Below, in pieces: positions 25,470-34,862 of a stretch of DNA of 64,000 bases. The stretch lies in contig NZ_NBYX01000003.1 in the NCBI RefSeq assembly GCF_002099195.1, forward strand, positions 186,001-250,000, in the 5' to 3' direction. Source of the DNA: Burkholderia puraquae. Its GTDB lineage: Bacteria; Pseudomonadota; Gammaproteobacteria; Burkholderiales; Burkholderiaceae. The number at the start of each line of letters is the position of its first letter. Positions within the stretch are counted from its first letter, which is position 1. The position numbers and the translations under genes are program-made. Under the pieces are notes generated by a model, which was given only the letters and a program-made list of their open reading frames with translations, made no database searches and was not told the DNA's origin.

Positions 25470-25863
25470 CGCATGCAAGTGCATCGTGCGCCGGGCTCGC
25501 CCCATTGCTCGACGCGCACGACCTCGCACGGCACCTCAGCACGACGATGAACAGCAGATGACACCCACGTGCATCTCGCAGGCCGCATGCGCGCAAAAAT
25601 TGCCGCCGCCACGCACGCAACAGGTACGCAATACCTGCCCGCGTGCCGGCTCATCGATTCGTCTTACCAACCGTTACACAAACCACAGCGCGGTTGCACC
25701 TGCTACCGGGTCGCTCTCCTAGAATCAGTCGGGCCGGGAAACACCTCGACCGGCGCCGCGGCAGAGCGGCGGTCGAATCCGGCCCGGGCGCGCCCGGTCT
25801 CTCGCACAGCGACGGGTCACCTGATCCGTTTTTCAACCAGAGCCCCGATCGAAAGGAGGTCCC
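25470..25863. other. Intergenic region before the DUF4142 gene
   Basis: No ORF here has a recognisable product. A TAGAAT at about 25731 is a possible -10 of the following gene; the nearest TTGCAC is 20 bp before it, longer than ideal. A strong AAAGGAGG ribosome site closes the region. Confidence 0.4.
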
Positions 25864-26442
25864 ATGAACCGCTTTCCCCACATCTCGCGCCTTGCTTTGT
25901 CTGCCGCTGGCCTGCTTCTCGTCGCCGTGACGGCGACCGCGCAAACCGCACAACCGGCACCCGCCGCGCCTGCTGCGCCGGCCGCTGCCGCGACGCGTAT
26001 CCACGAAGCCGACCAGGCGTTCATCACGGATGGCACGAAGACTGTCTCGACCCAGCACGACGCTGCACGCATCGCCGATGCGCGCACGTCGGACAGCCAG
26101 GTCAAGGCATTCGCGCAACGCGTGTCGACCGACGATGAAAAGATCATCCAGGCGATGCGCGCAGCCAGCCCGCGCGGCGTCGACGTACCGGCCAACGACC
26201 CCGACACGGCCGTGCTGAACAGCATCAAGAGCCTGCGCGGCGCCGAGTTCGACAAGGCGTATATCGAGCAGGTCGCGCTCGCCGGCCAGCAGAAGACCAT
26301 CTCGGCATTCCAGGCCGAGATCGCATCGGGCCGCGACACGAAGCTGAAGGAAGTCGCACGCCAGTCGCTGCCGATCCTGCAGAAGCACTACGCCGACGCG
26401 CAGAAGCTCGCAGAACGCCACCACCTCGCCTCGGCGCAGTAA
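25864..26442 (+). CDS. Secreted DUF4142 protein
   Basis: The 192-aa product has a signal peptide ending ATA-QT (about residue 26) and a Pro/Ala-rich linker. A helical ferritin-like DUF4142 domain (about 45-185) follows, with ADQAFITDGTKTVSTQHDAA, DSQVKAFAQRVSTDDEK and the closing LPILQKHYADAQKLAE. AAAGGAGG lies 5 nt before the ATG. DUF4142 proteins are periplasmic or surface-exposed with unclear function, sometimes linked to envelope stress. No obvious operon partner. Confidence 0.88.
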   Translation: MNRFPHISRLALSAAGLLLVAVTATAQTAQPAPAAPAAPAAAATRIHEADQAFITDGTKTVSTQHDAARIADARTSDSQVKAFAQRVSTDDEKIIQAMRAASPRGVDVPANDPDTAVLNSIKSLRGAEFDKAYIEQVALAGQQKTISAFQAEIASGRDTKLKEVARQSLPILQKHYADAQKLAERHHLASAQ

Positions 26443-26548
26443 CGCGCCGCAACGCCGCGCATCGCGCGCGGCGCACTGCTTACCCCGTCGTCGCGTCGCC
26501 GCACCCGTTCCGGCGGCGCGACGCGCTTCAAACGCCACGCGTTACGCG

Positions 26549-27148
26549 TTATGGCACGAGCTTCGCCAGCAACCGCGCACGCACTTCCGGCCATTCGTCG
26601 TCGATGATGCTGAAGCGCACCGAATTGCGCTTGCGGCCATCCGGCATGATCCGTTCGTGCCGCACGATTCCTTCCTGCTTCGCACCGAGCCGCAGGATCG
26701 CCGCACGCGATTTCTCGTTCAGCTCGTCGGTCGTGAACTGCACCCGCACGCATTGCAGCACGTCGAACGCATAGCCCAGCAGCAACCATTTCGCTTCGGT
26801 ATTCGCGCGCGTGCGCTGCGCCGATTCGCTCAGCCACGTATGGCCGATCTCGAGCTTGCGGTTCTTGCGGTCGATCTTCCAGAAGCGCGTGCTGCCGATC
26901 ACGCGGCCCGACGCGCGATCGACGATCGCAAACGGCATCACGGTGCCGGCTGCATGCCCCTGCAACGCCGTGTCGACATAGGCGTCGATCGTGTCCGGGC
27001 CCGGCACGACCGTGACTTTCAGGTTCCACAACTGGCCATCGGCGGCAGCGTCCAGCAGCGCCTGCCGGTCGGACCGGTCGAGCGGCCTCAGTGCGACGTG
27101 TTCGCCGGTGAGGATCGGTTGTTCGACGGAAGCAGAAACGTCGGTCAT
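26549..27148 (-). CDS. GNAT-family acetyltransferase, RimJ/RimL-like
   Basis: A 199-aa acetyltransferase of the RimJ/RimL type. The domain opens with GEHVALRPLDRSDRQALLDA and continues with GRVIGSTRFWKIDRKNRK and KLEIGHTWLSESAQRT. The region TEAKWLLLGYAFDVLQCVRV carries the partner-binding helix. This group acetylates protein N-termini or small amines. Its substrate is unknown. It stands alone, divergent from nothing nearby; 55 bp separate it from the lysR gene on the same strand. Confidence 0.85.
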   Translation of the reverse strand: MTDVSASVEQPILTGEHVALRPLDRSDRQALLDAAADGQLWNLKVTVVPGPDTIDAYVDTALQGHAAGTVMPFAIVDRASGRVIGSTRFWKIDRKNRKLEIGHTWLSESAQRTRANTEAKWLLLGYAFDVLQCVRVQFTTDELNEKSRAAILRLGAKQEGIVRHERIMPDGRKRNSVRFSIIDDEWPEVRARLLAKLVP

Positions 27149-27203
27149 GAAGGGTTCCGGAAAGAGGCGACGATGACGGCGAAACGCCCATCATACGGCC
27201 GCC

Positions 27204-28118
27204 TCAGCCGAGGAGCGTGGCCAACCGGCGGCGGATCGCCTTCGCCTCGCCGCGCAGTGCGCCGGCAAACGCATCGAGAAGCAGGCTCTTCGGCCGGTGC
27301 TCGGGCACGATCATGCTGACCCGGTACGGAAACGACCGCGTGAGCGGCCGCACGTGCAGGTCGCGCCCGACGAAGTCGAGCGCGGTCAGCGGATTGACGA
27401 TCGCGGCGCCGAGCCCCTGCCGCACGAACGCGCACACCGACACGGCCGACGGTGTGTCGACGACCGAGCGCGGCGCCACGCCGAGCTGCGCGAACGCCTC
27501 GTCGATCAGGATGCGGTACGGATCATTCAGCGACAGGCTCACGAACGGACGATCGGCGAGATCCAGCAGATCGATCGCATCCTGCGCGAGCAGCGGATGG
27601 CCGTCGGGCAGCACGCACACTTCGTCGACTTCGAGCAGCGCTGTGAGCACGGTGCCGGCGGGCGCGACGTCGCGCTCGGTCAGCCCGAGGTCGTAACGCT
27701 GTGCGGTCAGCCACTCTTCGAGCACCGGCGATTCCTGCGTCGCAACCGACACGCTGACGCCCGCATGTGCGTCGTGAAAACGCCGGCACGCACCGGGCAG
27801 GATCGCGTGCGAGAACGCCGGCAGCGCGATCACCGACAGCTGGCCGTCGCGAAACTCGCGCAGCCGCGCGGCGGTCTCCGCGACACGTTCCAGACCCACA
27901 TACGCGAGCCGCACGTCGTCGAACAACGTGAGCGCGGCCATCGTCGGCCGCAGCCGGCCGTGCGTGCGCTCGAACAGCGCGAAGCCGACGACCTGCTCCA
28001 TTCGCGCGAGCTCGCGGCTGATCGTCGGTTGCGACGTAAAGAGCATCTCGGCCGCGCGCGTCGTGCTGCCGGTGACCATCAGCGCGCGAAAGACCTCGAT
28101 ATGGCGGTGCGTGAGCAT
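27204..28118 (-). CDS. lysR: LysR-type regulator of lysA
   Basis: A 304-aa LysR-family regulator that resembles E. coli LysR along its whole length. Shared features are TSQPTISRELARMEQVVGF in the HTH, LREFRDGQLSVIALPAFS, the block QESPVLEEWLTAQRYDLGLTE and DEVCVLPDGHPL. Like E. coli lysR, it is divergent from a lysA gene. E. coli LysR activates lysA in response to diaminopimelate and lysine. The start MLTHRHIEV at 28118 matches the family better than an in-frame Met at 28133. The 109-bp intergenic region is AT-rich and must hold the shared operator. Confidence 0.92.
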   Translation of the reverse strand: MLTHRHIEVFRALMVTGSTTRAAEMLFTSQPTISRELARMEQVVGFALFERTHGRLRPTMAALTLFDDVRLAYVGLERVAETAARLREFRDGQLSVIALPAFSHAILPGACRRFHDAHAGVSVSVATQESPVLEEWLTAQRYDLGLTERDVAPAGTVLTALLEVDEVCVLPDGHPLLAQDAIDLLDLADRPFVSLSLNDPYRILIDEAFAQLGVAPRSVVDTPSAVSVCAFVRQGLGAAIVNPLTALDFVGRDLHVRPLTRSFPYRVSMIVPEHRPKSLLLDAFAGALRGEAKAIRRRLATLLG

Positions 28119-28147
28119 GATCCTGTATATCAAATATGAATCGAATC

Positions 28148-28175
28148 TTGATAAACAGGCATTTTACTGTATAGC
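28148..28175 (+). promoter_or_regulatory. Predicted lysA promoter
   Basis: TTGATA (28148-28153) and TATAGC (28170-28175) are 16 bp apart in the AT-rich gap between lysR and lysA. A LysR-type activator site would be expected just upstream, around 28120-28147. Confidence 0.5.
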
Positions 28176-28227
28176 CAATCAGGCGCATCATTCAGGCTAT
28201 CCGTTCATTCGTTCCGATTCATCTGCC

Positions 28228-29466
28228 ATGTCCCTCGATTCCCGCCAGCTCGCGACGCTCGCGCAGCAATACGGCACCCCGCTGTGGGTGTACGACGCCG
28301 ACGTCATCCGCGACCGCATCGCCCAACTGCGTCAGTTCGACGTGATCCGCTATGCGCAGAAGGCGAACTCGAACATCCATATCCTGAAGCTGATGCGCGA
28401 GGAAGGCGCGTGCGTCGACGCCGTGTCGCTCGGCGAGATCGAACGCAGCCTCGCGGCCGGGTTCAGCCCTTCCGGCGAGCCGGAAGGCGTCGTGTTCACG
28501 GCCGACCTGATCGACCGCCCGACGCTCGCGGCCGTGCTGAAGCATGGCGTGACCGTGAACGCCGGTTCGCTCGACATGCTCGCGCGCATCGGCGAGCACG
28601 CACCGGGCCACCGCGTGTGGCTGCGCGTCAACCCCGGTTTCGGCCACGGCCACAGCAACAAGACCAACACCGGCGGCCCCCAGAGCAAGCACGGCATCTG
28701 GATCGACGACGTGCCGCGTGCGATCGAGATCGTGCGCCAGTACGGGCTGAAGCTCGTCGGCATCCACATGCATATCGGTTCGGGCGTCGACTACGGCCAC
28801 CTGTCGCAGGTGTGCGACGCGATGGTCGACCTCGTCACGTCGCTCGGCCACGACATCGACGCGATCTCGGCTGGCGGCGGCCTGTCGATCCCGTATCGCG
28901 ACGGCGAGCCGCGCGTCGACGTCGGTCACTACTTCAGCCAGTGGGACGCCGCGCGCAAGCGGATCGAGCAGCATCTCGGCCACCCGGTGCGCATCGAGAT
29001 CGAACCGGGCCGCTTCCTCGTCGCCGAGGCCGGCACGCTCGTCACCGAAGTGCAGGCCGTCAACCGCCGGCCGAAGCACGATTTCGTGCTGATCGACGCG
29101 GGCTTCAACGACCTGATGCGCCCGTCGATGTACGGCAGCTACCACGCGGTGTCCGTGCACACGCACGATGGCGCGCTGCCGGCCGGCCGGCCGCTCGTCG
29201 ATCTCGCGATCGCGGGGCCGCTGTGCGAATCGGGCGACGTGTTCACGCAGGACGCGGGCGGCGTGGTCACGCACCGCAAGCTGGCGCAGCCGCAGATCGG
29301 CGACCTGCTGTTCCTGCACGACGCGGGCGCGTACGGCGCGTCGATGTCCTCGAACTACAACAGTCGGCCGCTCGCGCCGGAAGTGCTCGTCGATCGCGGC
29401 GCGCCGCGATTGATCCGCCGCCGGCAGACGATCGACGAATTGCTCGCGCTCGAAACGTTCGAGTAA
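28228..29466 (+). CDS. lysA: Diaminopimelate decarboxylase
   Basis: LysA converts meso-diaminopimelate to L-lysine. The 412-aa PLP enzyme has the Schiff-base lysine in YAQKANSN (K45) and the phosphate-binding glycine run ISAGGGLSIPY. The PGRFLVAEAG block is present, and the active-site CESGDVF (C near residue 331) contributes from the partner subunit. It has no LysC fusion. The divergent LysR-type gene fits E. coli-style control. The ATG at 28228 is preferred over upstream in-frame codons, which overlap the promoter. Confidence 0.95.
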   Translation: MSLDSRQLATLAQQYGTPLWVYDADVIRDRIAQLRQFDVIRYAQKANSNIHILKLMREEGACVDAVSLGEIERSLAAGFSPSGEPEGVVFTADLIDRPTLAAVLKHGVTVNAGSLDMLARIGEHAPGHRVWLRVNPGFGHGHSNKTNTGGPQSKHGIWIDDVPRAIEIVRQYGLKLVGIHMHIGSGVDYGHLSQVCDAMVDLVTSLGHDIDAISAGGGLSIPYRDGEPRVDVGHYFSQWDAARKRIEQHLGHPVRIEIEPGRFLVAEAGTLVTEVQAVNRRPKHDFVLIDAGFNDLMRPSMYGSYHAVSVHTHDGALPAGRPLVDLAIAGPLCESGDVFTQDAGGVVTHRKLAQPQIGDLLFLHDAGAYGASMSSNYNSRPLAPEVLVDRGAPRLIRRRQTIDELLALETFE

Positions 29467-29490
29467 CGCGCATCCCGCGTGACGAAGGCC

Positions 29491-29535
29491 AACGGCCAGG
29501 CTTGCCGCTAACGGCAGCCTGGCCGTTTTGCTTTT
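29491..29535 (+). terminator. Intrinsic terminator of lysA
   Basis: An 11-bp perfect stem (AACGGCCAGGC / GCCTGGCCGTT) with a 15-nt loop ends in TTTTGCTTTT, 25 bp after the lysA stop. This is the best intrinsic terminator on the plus strand in the window. Confidence 0.9.
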
Positions 29536-29805
29536 CGACACGGCCCGAGCGCACCCAGGCGCAACCGTCCGCCCGCACCGTAGCACCTGATCCTTCTCAT
29601 CGCGCGCAACCGCAGCAGATCGCATGCGCCACCGCTCGCACGCAGAGAAAAACATTCCACGTCGCGTGAAAAGTGCACGCATCTTTGGAAACACATTCCC
29701 TTTTGACAAAACTAAGATTGCCCTCAGTCGCACCGCATTCCTGTCGCCGGATACGCATCGACGATGCGTCCGGCCCACCACACTCGCAATGCTGCACGGG
29801 CAATC

Positions 29806-29922
29806 ATGAATCGCACGCTTGAACGCTTCGCCGCGCACGCCGGCCTTCGCTGCTGCTCGCGCACCTGCCTCATCCATCCGTACGCGCTCCGGCCCTGCAT
29901 CGCCCACGAACGCATGCCGTAA
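29806..29922 (+). CDS. 38-aa Cys-rich leader ORF upstream of the cystine transporter
   Basis: A 38-codon ORF opening MNRTLERFAAHAG and containing LRCCSRTC and later RPC, so four cysteine codons with a CC doublet. It lies 132 bp upstream of a cystine-type ABC transporter operon. Two mutually exclusive stems follow it (29989-30017). Clustered codons for the relevant amino acid are what ribosome-mediated attenuation would use. The ribosome site is weak, so the ORF is plausible but unproven. Confidence 0.35.
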   Translation: MNRTLERFAAHAGLRCCSRTCLIHPYALRPCIAHERMP

Positions 29923-29988
29923 CGCACGGCATCGCGCACGGCGGACAGCGACGCTCGCCGCCTCACGCTTCACCGACTTCCCGCTCAC

Positions 29989-30017
29989 GGCGACGCCGCC
30001 CGTCGCCGCGGCGTCGC
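29989..30017 (+). promoter_or_regulatory. Competing stem-loops before the cystine transporter operon
   Basis: GGCGAC (29989-29994) can pair with GTCGCC (30002-30007), while GCGACGCCG (29990-29998) can pair with CGGCGTCGC (30009-30017). The stems exclude each other because they share the 5' arm. The geometry suits an attenuator or translational switch 38 bp before the ATG; no T-run follows. High GC content makes chance pairing possible. Confidence 0.35.
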
Positions 30018-30054
30018 ACACCCTGAATTTTCGACAACAACCACGGAGACAACC

Positions 30055-30855
30055 ATGAAGCACTTCACCCCGACGCTCAAGCACGGCATCGCGGCCGCCC
30101 TCCTCTGCATCGCGACCGCGACATCGCACGCGGCCGACCTGCTCGACACCGTCAAGCAGGCCGGTGTGCTGAAGATCGCACTCGAAGGCACCTACCCGCC
30201 GTTCGACTACCGCAATGCCGACGGCCAGCTCGAAGGCTTCGACGTCGACGTCGCGAAGGCGGTTGCCGCCCGCCTCGGCGTGAAACCGCAGTTCGTGACG
30301 ACCGAATGGAGCGGGATTCTTGCCGGCCTGCAGGCCGGCAAGTTCGACGTGATCGTCAACCAGGTCGCGATCACACCGTCGCGCCAGCAGGCGCTCGACT
30401 TCAGCGCGCCGTACGTGTACTCGTCCGCGCAGCTGCTGCAACGGCAAAACGACACACGCGCATTCAAGTCGCTCGACGAACTGAAAGGCAAGAAGGTCGG
30501 TGTGACGATGGGCAGCAACTACGTCGATCTCGTCAAGACCGTGCCTTCGATCGACCTGCAGGTCTACCCGGGCACTCCCGAGAATCTGCGCGACCTCGCG
30601 GCGGGGCGGATCGACGCGGCGGTCAACGATCGCCTGATGCTCAGCTACCTGATCAAGAACTCACACCTGCCGCTGCGCCCCGGCTCCGTGCTCGCGGGCG
30701 GAGAAGACCGGATGGGCATCCCGTTCCGCAAGGGCAATCCGAAATTCGCGAAGGCGATCGACGATGTAGTCGCATCGCTGCAGCAGGACGGCACGCTGAA
30801 GAAGATCTCGATGCAGTGGTTCGGCACCGATACGTCCAGGCCGGTGACGCAATAA
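30055..30855 (+). CDS. Cystine-type ABC transporter substrate-binding protein
   Basis: A 266-aa periplasmic binding protein with a signal peptide ending ATSHA (residue 26). The SBP_bac_3 domain includes LEGTYPPFDYRNADGQLEGF, LQAGKFDVIVNQVAITPSR and KGKKVGVTMGSNYVDLV. It matches the pattern of E. coli TcyJ (FliY), the cystine receptor. It heads an operon with a permease, an ATPase and a cystathionine beta-lyase-like enzyme, which supports cystine or a related sulfur amino acid as substrate. Expression may be controlled by the Cys-rich leader upstream. Confidence 0.9.
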   Translation: MKHFTPTLKHGIAAALLCIATATSHAADLLDTVKQAGVLKIALEGTYPPFDYRNADGQLEGFDVDVAKAVAARLGVKPQFVTTEWSGILAGLQAGKFDVIVNQVAITPSRQQALDFSAPYVYSSAQLLQRQNDTRAFKSLDELKGKKVGVTMGSNYVDLVKTVPSIDLQVYPGTPENLRDLAAGRIDAAVNDRLMLSYLIKNSHLPLRPGSVLAGGEDRMGIPFRKGNPKFAKAIDDVVASLQQDGTLKKISMQWFGTDTSRPVTQ

Positions 30856-30922
30856 CGCAGCCCGCCCCGCGCCCGCGCGCACGCATGCGCGGGCCGCCGG
30901 GCACACAATCAGGAGACACGTG

Positions 30923-31582
30923 ATGGAAGCACTCGAACTGGTCGTTCATACGCTGCCCGTGATGGTCAAGGGCGCGGTGCTCACGCTGAAATTCGCCGTG
31001 GCGTCGATGGCGCTCGGCCTCATCCTGGGGCTCGCGATAGCGATCATGCGGATCGGCAGTAACCGGCTCGCGGCGGCGTTTGCGCAGGGCTATGTCAGCC
31101 TGATGCGCGGCACGCCGCTGCTCGTGCAGATGTTCGTCGTCTACTACGGGCTGCCCGATCTCGGCATCACGCTCGACCCGACGACGGCAGGCATCTTCAC
31201 GCTGACGCTCAACGCGGGCGCCTATCTGTCGGAAAGCATGCGCGGCGCGATCCTCGGCATCGGACGCGGACAATGGGCGGCCGCACACAGCCTCGGCCTC
31301 ACGCACGTGCAGACATTGCGCTACATCGTCTGCCCGCAAGCGCTGCGCCTCGCCGTGCCGAGCCTCGGCAACACGCTGATCAGCCTGATCAAGGACACGT
31401 CGCTCGTCTCCGTGATCACCGTCACCGAATTGCTGCGCTCGACCCAGGAAGTGATCGCGGCGACCTTCCAGCCGTTGCCGCTCTATCTCGCCGCTGCCGC
31501 GATCTACTGGGTGCTGAGCACGCTGCTCACGCGGCTTCAAGGCCGCGTCGAGACGCGCCTCGCGCTGCCGTCCACGCATTGA
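30923..31582 (+). CDS. Cystine-type ABC transporter permease
   Basis: A 219-aa inner-membrane permease of the polar amino-acid (HisM/TcyL) family with about five helices. The EAA loop region reads AAHSLGLTHVQTLRYIVCPQ, and the family start YVSLMRGTPLLVQMFVVYYG is present. AGGAG lies 7 nt before the ATG at 30923 (a GTG one codon earlier is also possible). It couples the receptor upstream to the ATPase downstream. Confidence 0.92.
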   Translation: MEALELVVHTLPVMVKGAVLTLKFAVASMALGLILGLAIAIMRIGSNRLAAAFAQGYVSLMRGTPLLVQMFVVYYGLPDLGITLDPTTAGIFTLTLNAGAYLSESMRGAILGIGRGQWAAAHSLGLTHVQTLRYIVCPQALRLAVPSLGNTLISLIKDTSLVSVITVTELLRSTQEVIAATFQPLPLYLAAAAIYWVLSTLLTRLQGRVETRLALPSTH

Positions 31583-31626
31583 ACGCGGGCTGCCCCTTCA
31601 CCCTGAACCTCAACGATGGACAGAAC

Positions 31627-32352
<726 letters not shown>

Positions 32353-32402
32353 CCGCGCGACGGCTGCCCCGCTTCGATTGACCGACACTCAAAGGAGACA
32401 TC

Positions 32403-33584
32403 TTGAACCACCTGCATTCGACCGACACCGTTCTCGCCCATGAAGGCCGCTCGCACGGCCAGCCCGGTTCGCCCGTGAACCCGCCTGTCTATCGCCAGTC
32501 GACGCTGCTCTTTCACGGCACCGACGCGCTCGACGCCGTCCGCGGCACGCCGCTCGCATACGGGCGCCACGGCAGCCCGACCACGCGCGCGCTCGAGAAG
32601 GCGCTCGCGCGGCTCGAAGGCGCGCACGCCGCACTACTGACACCGAGCGGCCTTAGCGCAATCACGACCGCGCTGCTCGCCGTGCTGAATCCGGGCGATC
32701 ATCTGCTGATGGTCGATTCCGTGTACGACCCGACACGCGCGTTCTGCGACGAGACGCTCGTGCGCCTCGGCATCGAGACGACATACTACGATCCGTCGAT
32801 CGGCGCGGACATCGCGTCGCTGATGCGGCCGAACACACGCGCGGCATTCGCCGAATCGCCGGGCTCGCTGACCTTCGAGGTACAGGACATCCCGGCCATC
32901 AGCCGCGTCGCGCACCGGCACGGCGCCGTCGTGCTGCTCGACAACACATGGGGCACGCCGCTGAATTTCCGCTCGTTTTCGCGTGGCGTCGACGTGTCGA
33001 TTCATGCAGCGACAAAATACATCGCCGGACACTCCGACGTGCTGATGGGGGCGATCCTGACGACCGAGGCGCTCGCGCCAAGAGTCACGCGCTTCTACCG
33101 CCAACTCGGGATGACCGTCAGCGGCGACGACGCGTATCTCGCACTGCGCGGCCTGCGTACGCTGTCGGTCCGGCTCGAGCGGCACCAGCGCAACGCCCAT
33201 GTGCTGATCGAATGGCTCGCGAAACAGCCGGAAGTCGCGCAAATCCTGTATCCGGCACGGCACGGCGATCCGGGCCACGCGCTGTGGCAGCGCGATTTCA
33301 CCGGCGCATGCGGGCTATTCGGCGTGGTGCTGCATCCGCAGCCCGACGATGCGGTGCGTGCGCTGCTCGACGGAATGACGTGCTTCGGCATGGGGTATAG
33401 CTGGGGCGGCTTCGAAAGTCTGATCATCCCGTCGAATCCGTCGCGCCACCGCACCGCCACGCAATGGGCCGCGACAGGCCCGCTGCTGCGGATTCACGCG
33501 GGGCTCGAGCATCCCGACGACATGATCGCCGACCTCGCCGCCGGTTTCGCAAGGATGCGCGCCGCCGCGCTCGCGGAAGCGTGA
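32403..33584 (+). CDS. metC: Cystathionine beta-lyase-like PLP enzyme
   Basis: A 393-aa Cys/Met-metabolism PLP enzyme. The PLP lysine is in ATKYIAGHSD (K205), after the LLDNTWGTPL block. The N-terminal ALLTPSGLSAITTALLAVL and the C-terminal GMGYSWGGFESLIIP mark MetC rather than cystathionine gamma-synthase. MetC cleaves cystathionine to homocysteine and also cystine to thiocysteine, which fits its place at the end of a cystine-transport operon. It uses a TTG start with AGGAG upstream, which may lower its yield. Confidence 0.9.
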   Translation: MNHLHSTDTVLAHEGRSHGQPGSPVNPPVYRQSTLLFHGTDALDAVRGTPLAYGRHGSPTTRALEKALARLEGAHAALLTPSGLSAITTALLAVLNPGDHLLMVDSVYDPTRAFCDETLVRLGIETTYYDPSIGADIASLMRPNTRAAFAESPGSLTFEVQDIPAISRVAHRHGAVVLLDNTWGTPLNFRSFSRGVDVSIHAATKYIAGHSDVLMGAILTTEALAPRVTRFYRQLGMTVSGDDAYLALRGLRTLSVRLERHQRNAHVLIEWLAKQPEVAQILYPARHGDPGHALWQRDFTGACGLFGVVLHPQPDDAVRALLDGMTCFGMGYSWGGFESLIIPSNPSRHRTATQWAATGPLLRIHAGLEHPDDMIADLAAGFARMRAAALAEA

Positions 33585-33653
33585 AATCCGGCGATCCAGC
33601 CCCACCGCATCACGTTTTATTCACCCGTTTCCCCAACCCTTAGCGAGACCATC

Positions 33654-33998
33654 ATGAAAGACAAGCTTTTCATTCTCCGCCCGGATTTCTTCAAGGACTC
33701 CGAAGGTCCGTTCTACTGCGGCGATTCGGTTTCCGTCGAGGGACTGCTGAGCTTCTATCCGCGGTTGCGCGACGCTGTCGACGTCGAATACATCGACGCA
33801 CCGCGCCCTCGCCAGCCGATCGTCGCGCTGATCGGCGCGGACAACCAGTCGGCGCCGGTACTCGTGCTCGGCAACGGACAGGTACCGGATGACGACACCC
33901 TCGCGATTCGGGAGCACAACGGCCGGCGCTTCATCGATTCGCCTGCTGATATCCGGCGGTATCTGTCGTCGCAGTATGGGGTGGCGCACGTCGCGTAA
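33654..33998 (+). CDS. DUF3088 protein
   Basis: A 114-aa protein of the DUF3088 family, starting KDKLFILRPDFFKDSEGPF and containing FYCGDSVSVEGLL and a segment APVLVLGNGQVPDDD that resembles a thioredoxin-fold edge. It has one CxxS-type pair (C-G-D-S) rather than CxxC. It lies 69 bp after metC on the same strand and may belong to the sulfur operon. Function unknown. Confidence 0.8.
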   Translation: MKDKLFILRPDFFKDSEGPFYCGDSVSVEGLLSFYPRLRDAVDVEYIDAPRPRQPIVALIGADNQSAPVLVLGNGQVPDDDTLAIREHNGRRFIDSPADIRRYLSSQYGVAHVA

Positions 33999-34031
33999 CC
34001 ACACAGGCGTGTGCTGTCCGGCGACGGCATG

Positions 34032-34060
34032 GAACGGGGCGCGCGATGCGCGGCCCGTTC
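34032..34060. terminator. Hairpin between convergent DUF3088 and WYL genes
   Basis: GAACGGG (34032-34038) pairs with CCCGTTC (34054-34060) around an inner GC-rich stretch that can extend the stem. It sits between the ends of two convergent genes. No T-run. Confidence 0.5.
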
Positions 34061-34083
34061 TCCGTCTCGTCGCCAGCCGCACA

Positions 34084-34785
34084 CTAGCTCACCGTCACTC
34101 GCAGGTCGGCGCCTGCCGCGCGCCACGCCTTCAGCAACGCCGCACGCCGCCGCGGATAACGCGTATCCAGCGGTTCCAGCGCGACGATGCGATCCGTCCG
34201 GAAATGCCGGAAATCGTCCCGGCCTTCGCACCACGCCGCCACGATCCGCACGTCATTGAAATAGCCGAGCGCGAATGGCCACACGATCCGTTCATCGAGC
34301 GTTTTCCGGCCCTCGCCCGCGTAGCGGATCCAGAGCTTGCTTTCGGTCCGGATCGCCGCGCGCACGACACCCATGTCGACGGTTTCCCGATCCACGATCG
34401 TGCGCGGGCCGACGAGCAGCGTCGTGCATTCCATCTCGCGGCGCAATTCGGCAGGCAGCACCGCGGAGATCTTCGCGAGTGCATCGGCGGCAGCCGTCGT
34501 GAGCTGCGCGTCCGCGAACTTTCCGACCCAGCGAAAACCGAGCATCAGCGCTTCCAGTTCCGTTTGAGAAAACATCAACGGCGGCAGCATGAACCCGGCG
34601 CGCAGCACATAGCCGACACCCGGCTCGCCGTCGATATCCGCGCCCTGCGCCTGCAGCGACGCGATATCGCGATAGACCGTGCGGAGGCTGATGCCGAGTT
34701 CCCCGGCCAGCACGCGGCCGCTCACCGGGCGGTGGTGGCGCCGCAGCACCTGCAGCAGCGAGAGCAATCGTTCGGCGCGCGTCAT
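34084..34785 (-). CDS. YafY-type WYL transcriptional regulator
   Basis: A 233-aa regulator with an N-terminal HTH_11 (about residues 5-60, ERLLSLLQVLRRHHRPVSGR and GISLRTVYRDIASLQAQG) and a C-terminal WYL domain (about 140-230). The WYL domain includes KLWIRYAGEGRKTLDERIV and PFALGYFNDVRIVAAWCE. Such regulators sense small ligands or nucleic acids. It is divergent from a VOC-fold gene, a common arrangement for YafY-type regulators and their targets. A palindrome lies between the two starts. Confidence 0.87.
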   Translation of the reverse strand: MTRAERLLSLLQVLRRHHRPVSGRVLAGELGISLRTVYRDIASLQAQGADIDGEPGVGYVLRAGFMLPPLMFSQTELEALMLGFRWVGKFADAQLTTAAADALAKISAVLPAELRREMECTTLLVGPRTIVDRETVDMGVVRAAIRTESKLWIRYAGEGRKTLDERIVWPFALGYFNDVRIVAAWCEGRDDFRHFRTDRIVALEPLDTRYPRRRAALLKAWRAAGADLRVTVS

Positions 34786-34794
34786 CGTTCCATG

Positions 34795-34829
34795 CTGCCA
34801 CTTTCTGACAGCATCCATTCCTAGAATGG
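34795..34829. promoter_or_regulatory. Operator candidates between the WYL regulator and the VOC gene
   Basis: Two inverted repeats sit in the 77-bp divergent gap: CTGCCA-N5-TGACAG (34795-34811, one mismatch) and CCATTC-CTA-GAATGG (34815-34829, perfect). The latter contains TAGAAT, a probable -10 for the VOC gene. The first is the more likely regulator site. Confidence 0.5.
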
Positions 34830-34862
34830 GACGCATCTTAATCGATCCCAGGACGGCTCCGC

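Noticed and set aside
25569..25863. Short ORFs upstream of the DUF4142 gene
   Set aside because: They run into the DUF4142 gene in another frame with no recognisable sequence.
29536..29805. TTGACA at 29702 as a promoter of the cystine operon
   Set aside because: No acceptable -10 hexamer 16-18 bp downstream.
28219..30447. 742-codon minus frame over lysA
   Set aside because: Antisense to lysA, crosses the terminator and the transporter gene; no recognisable sequence.
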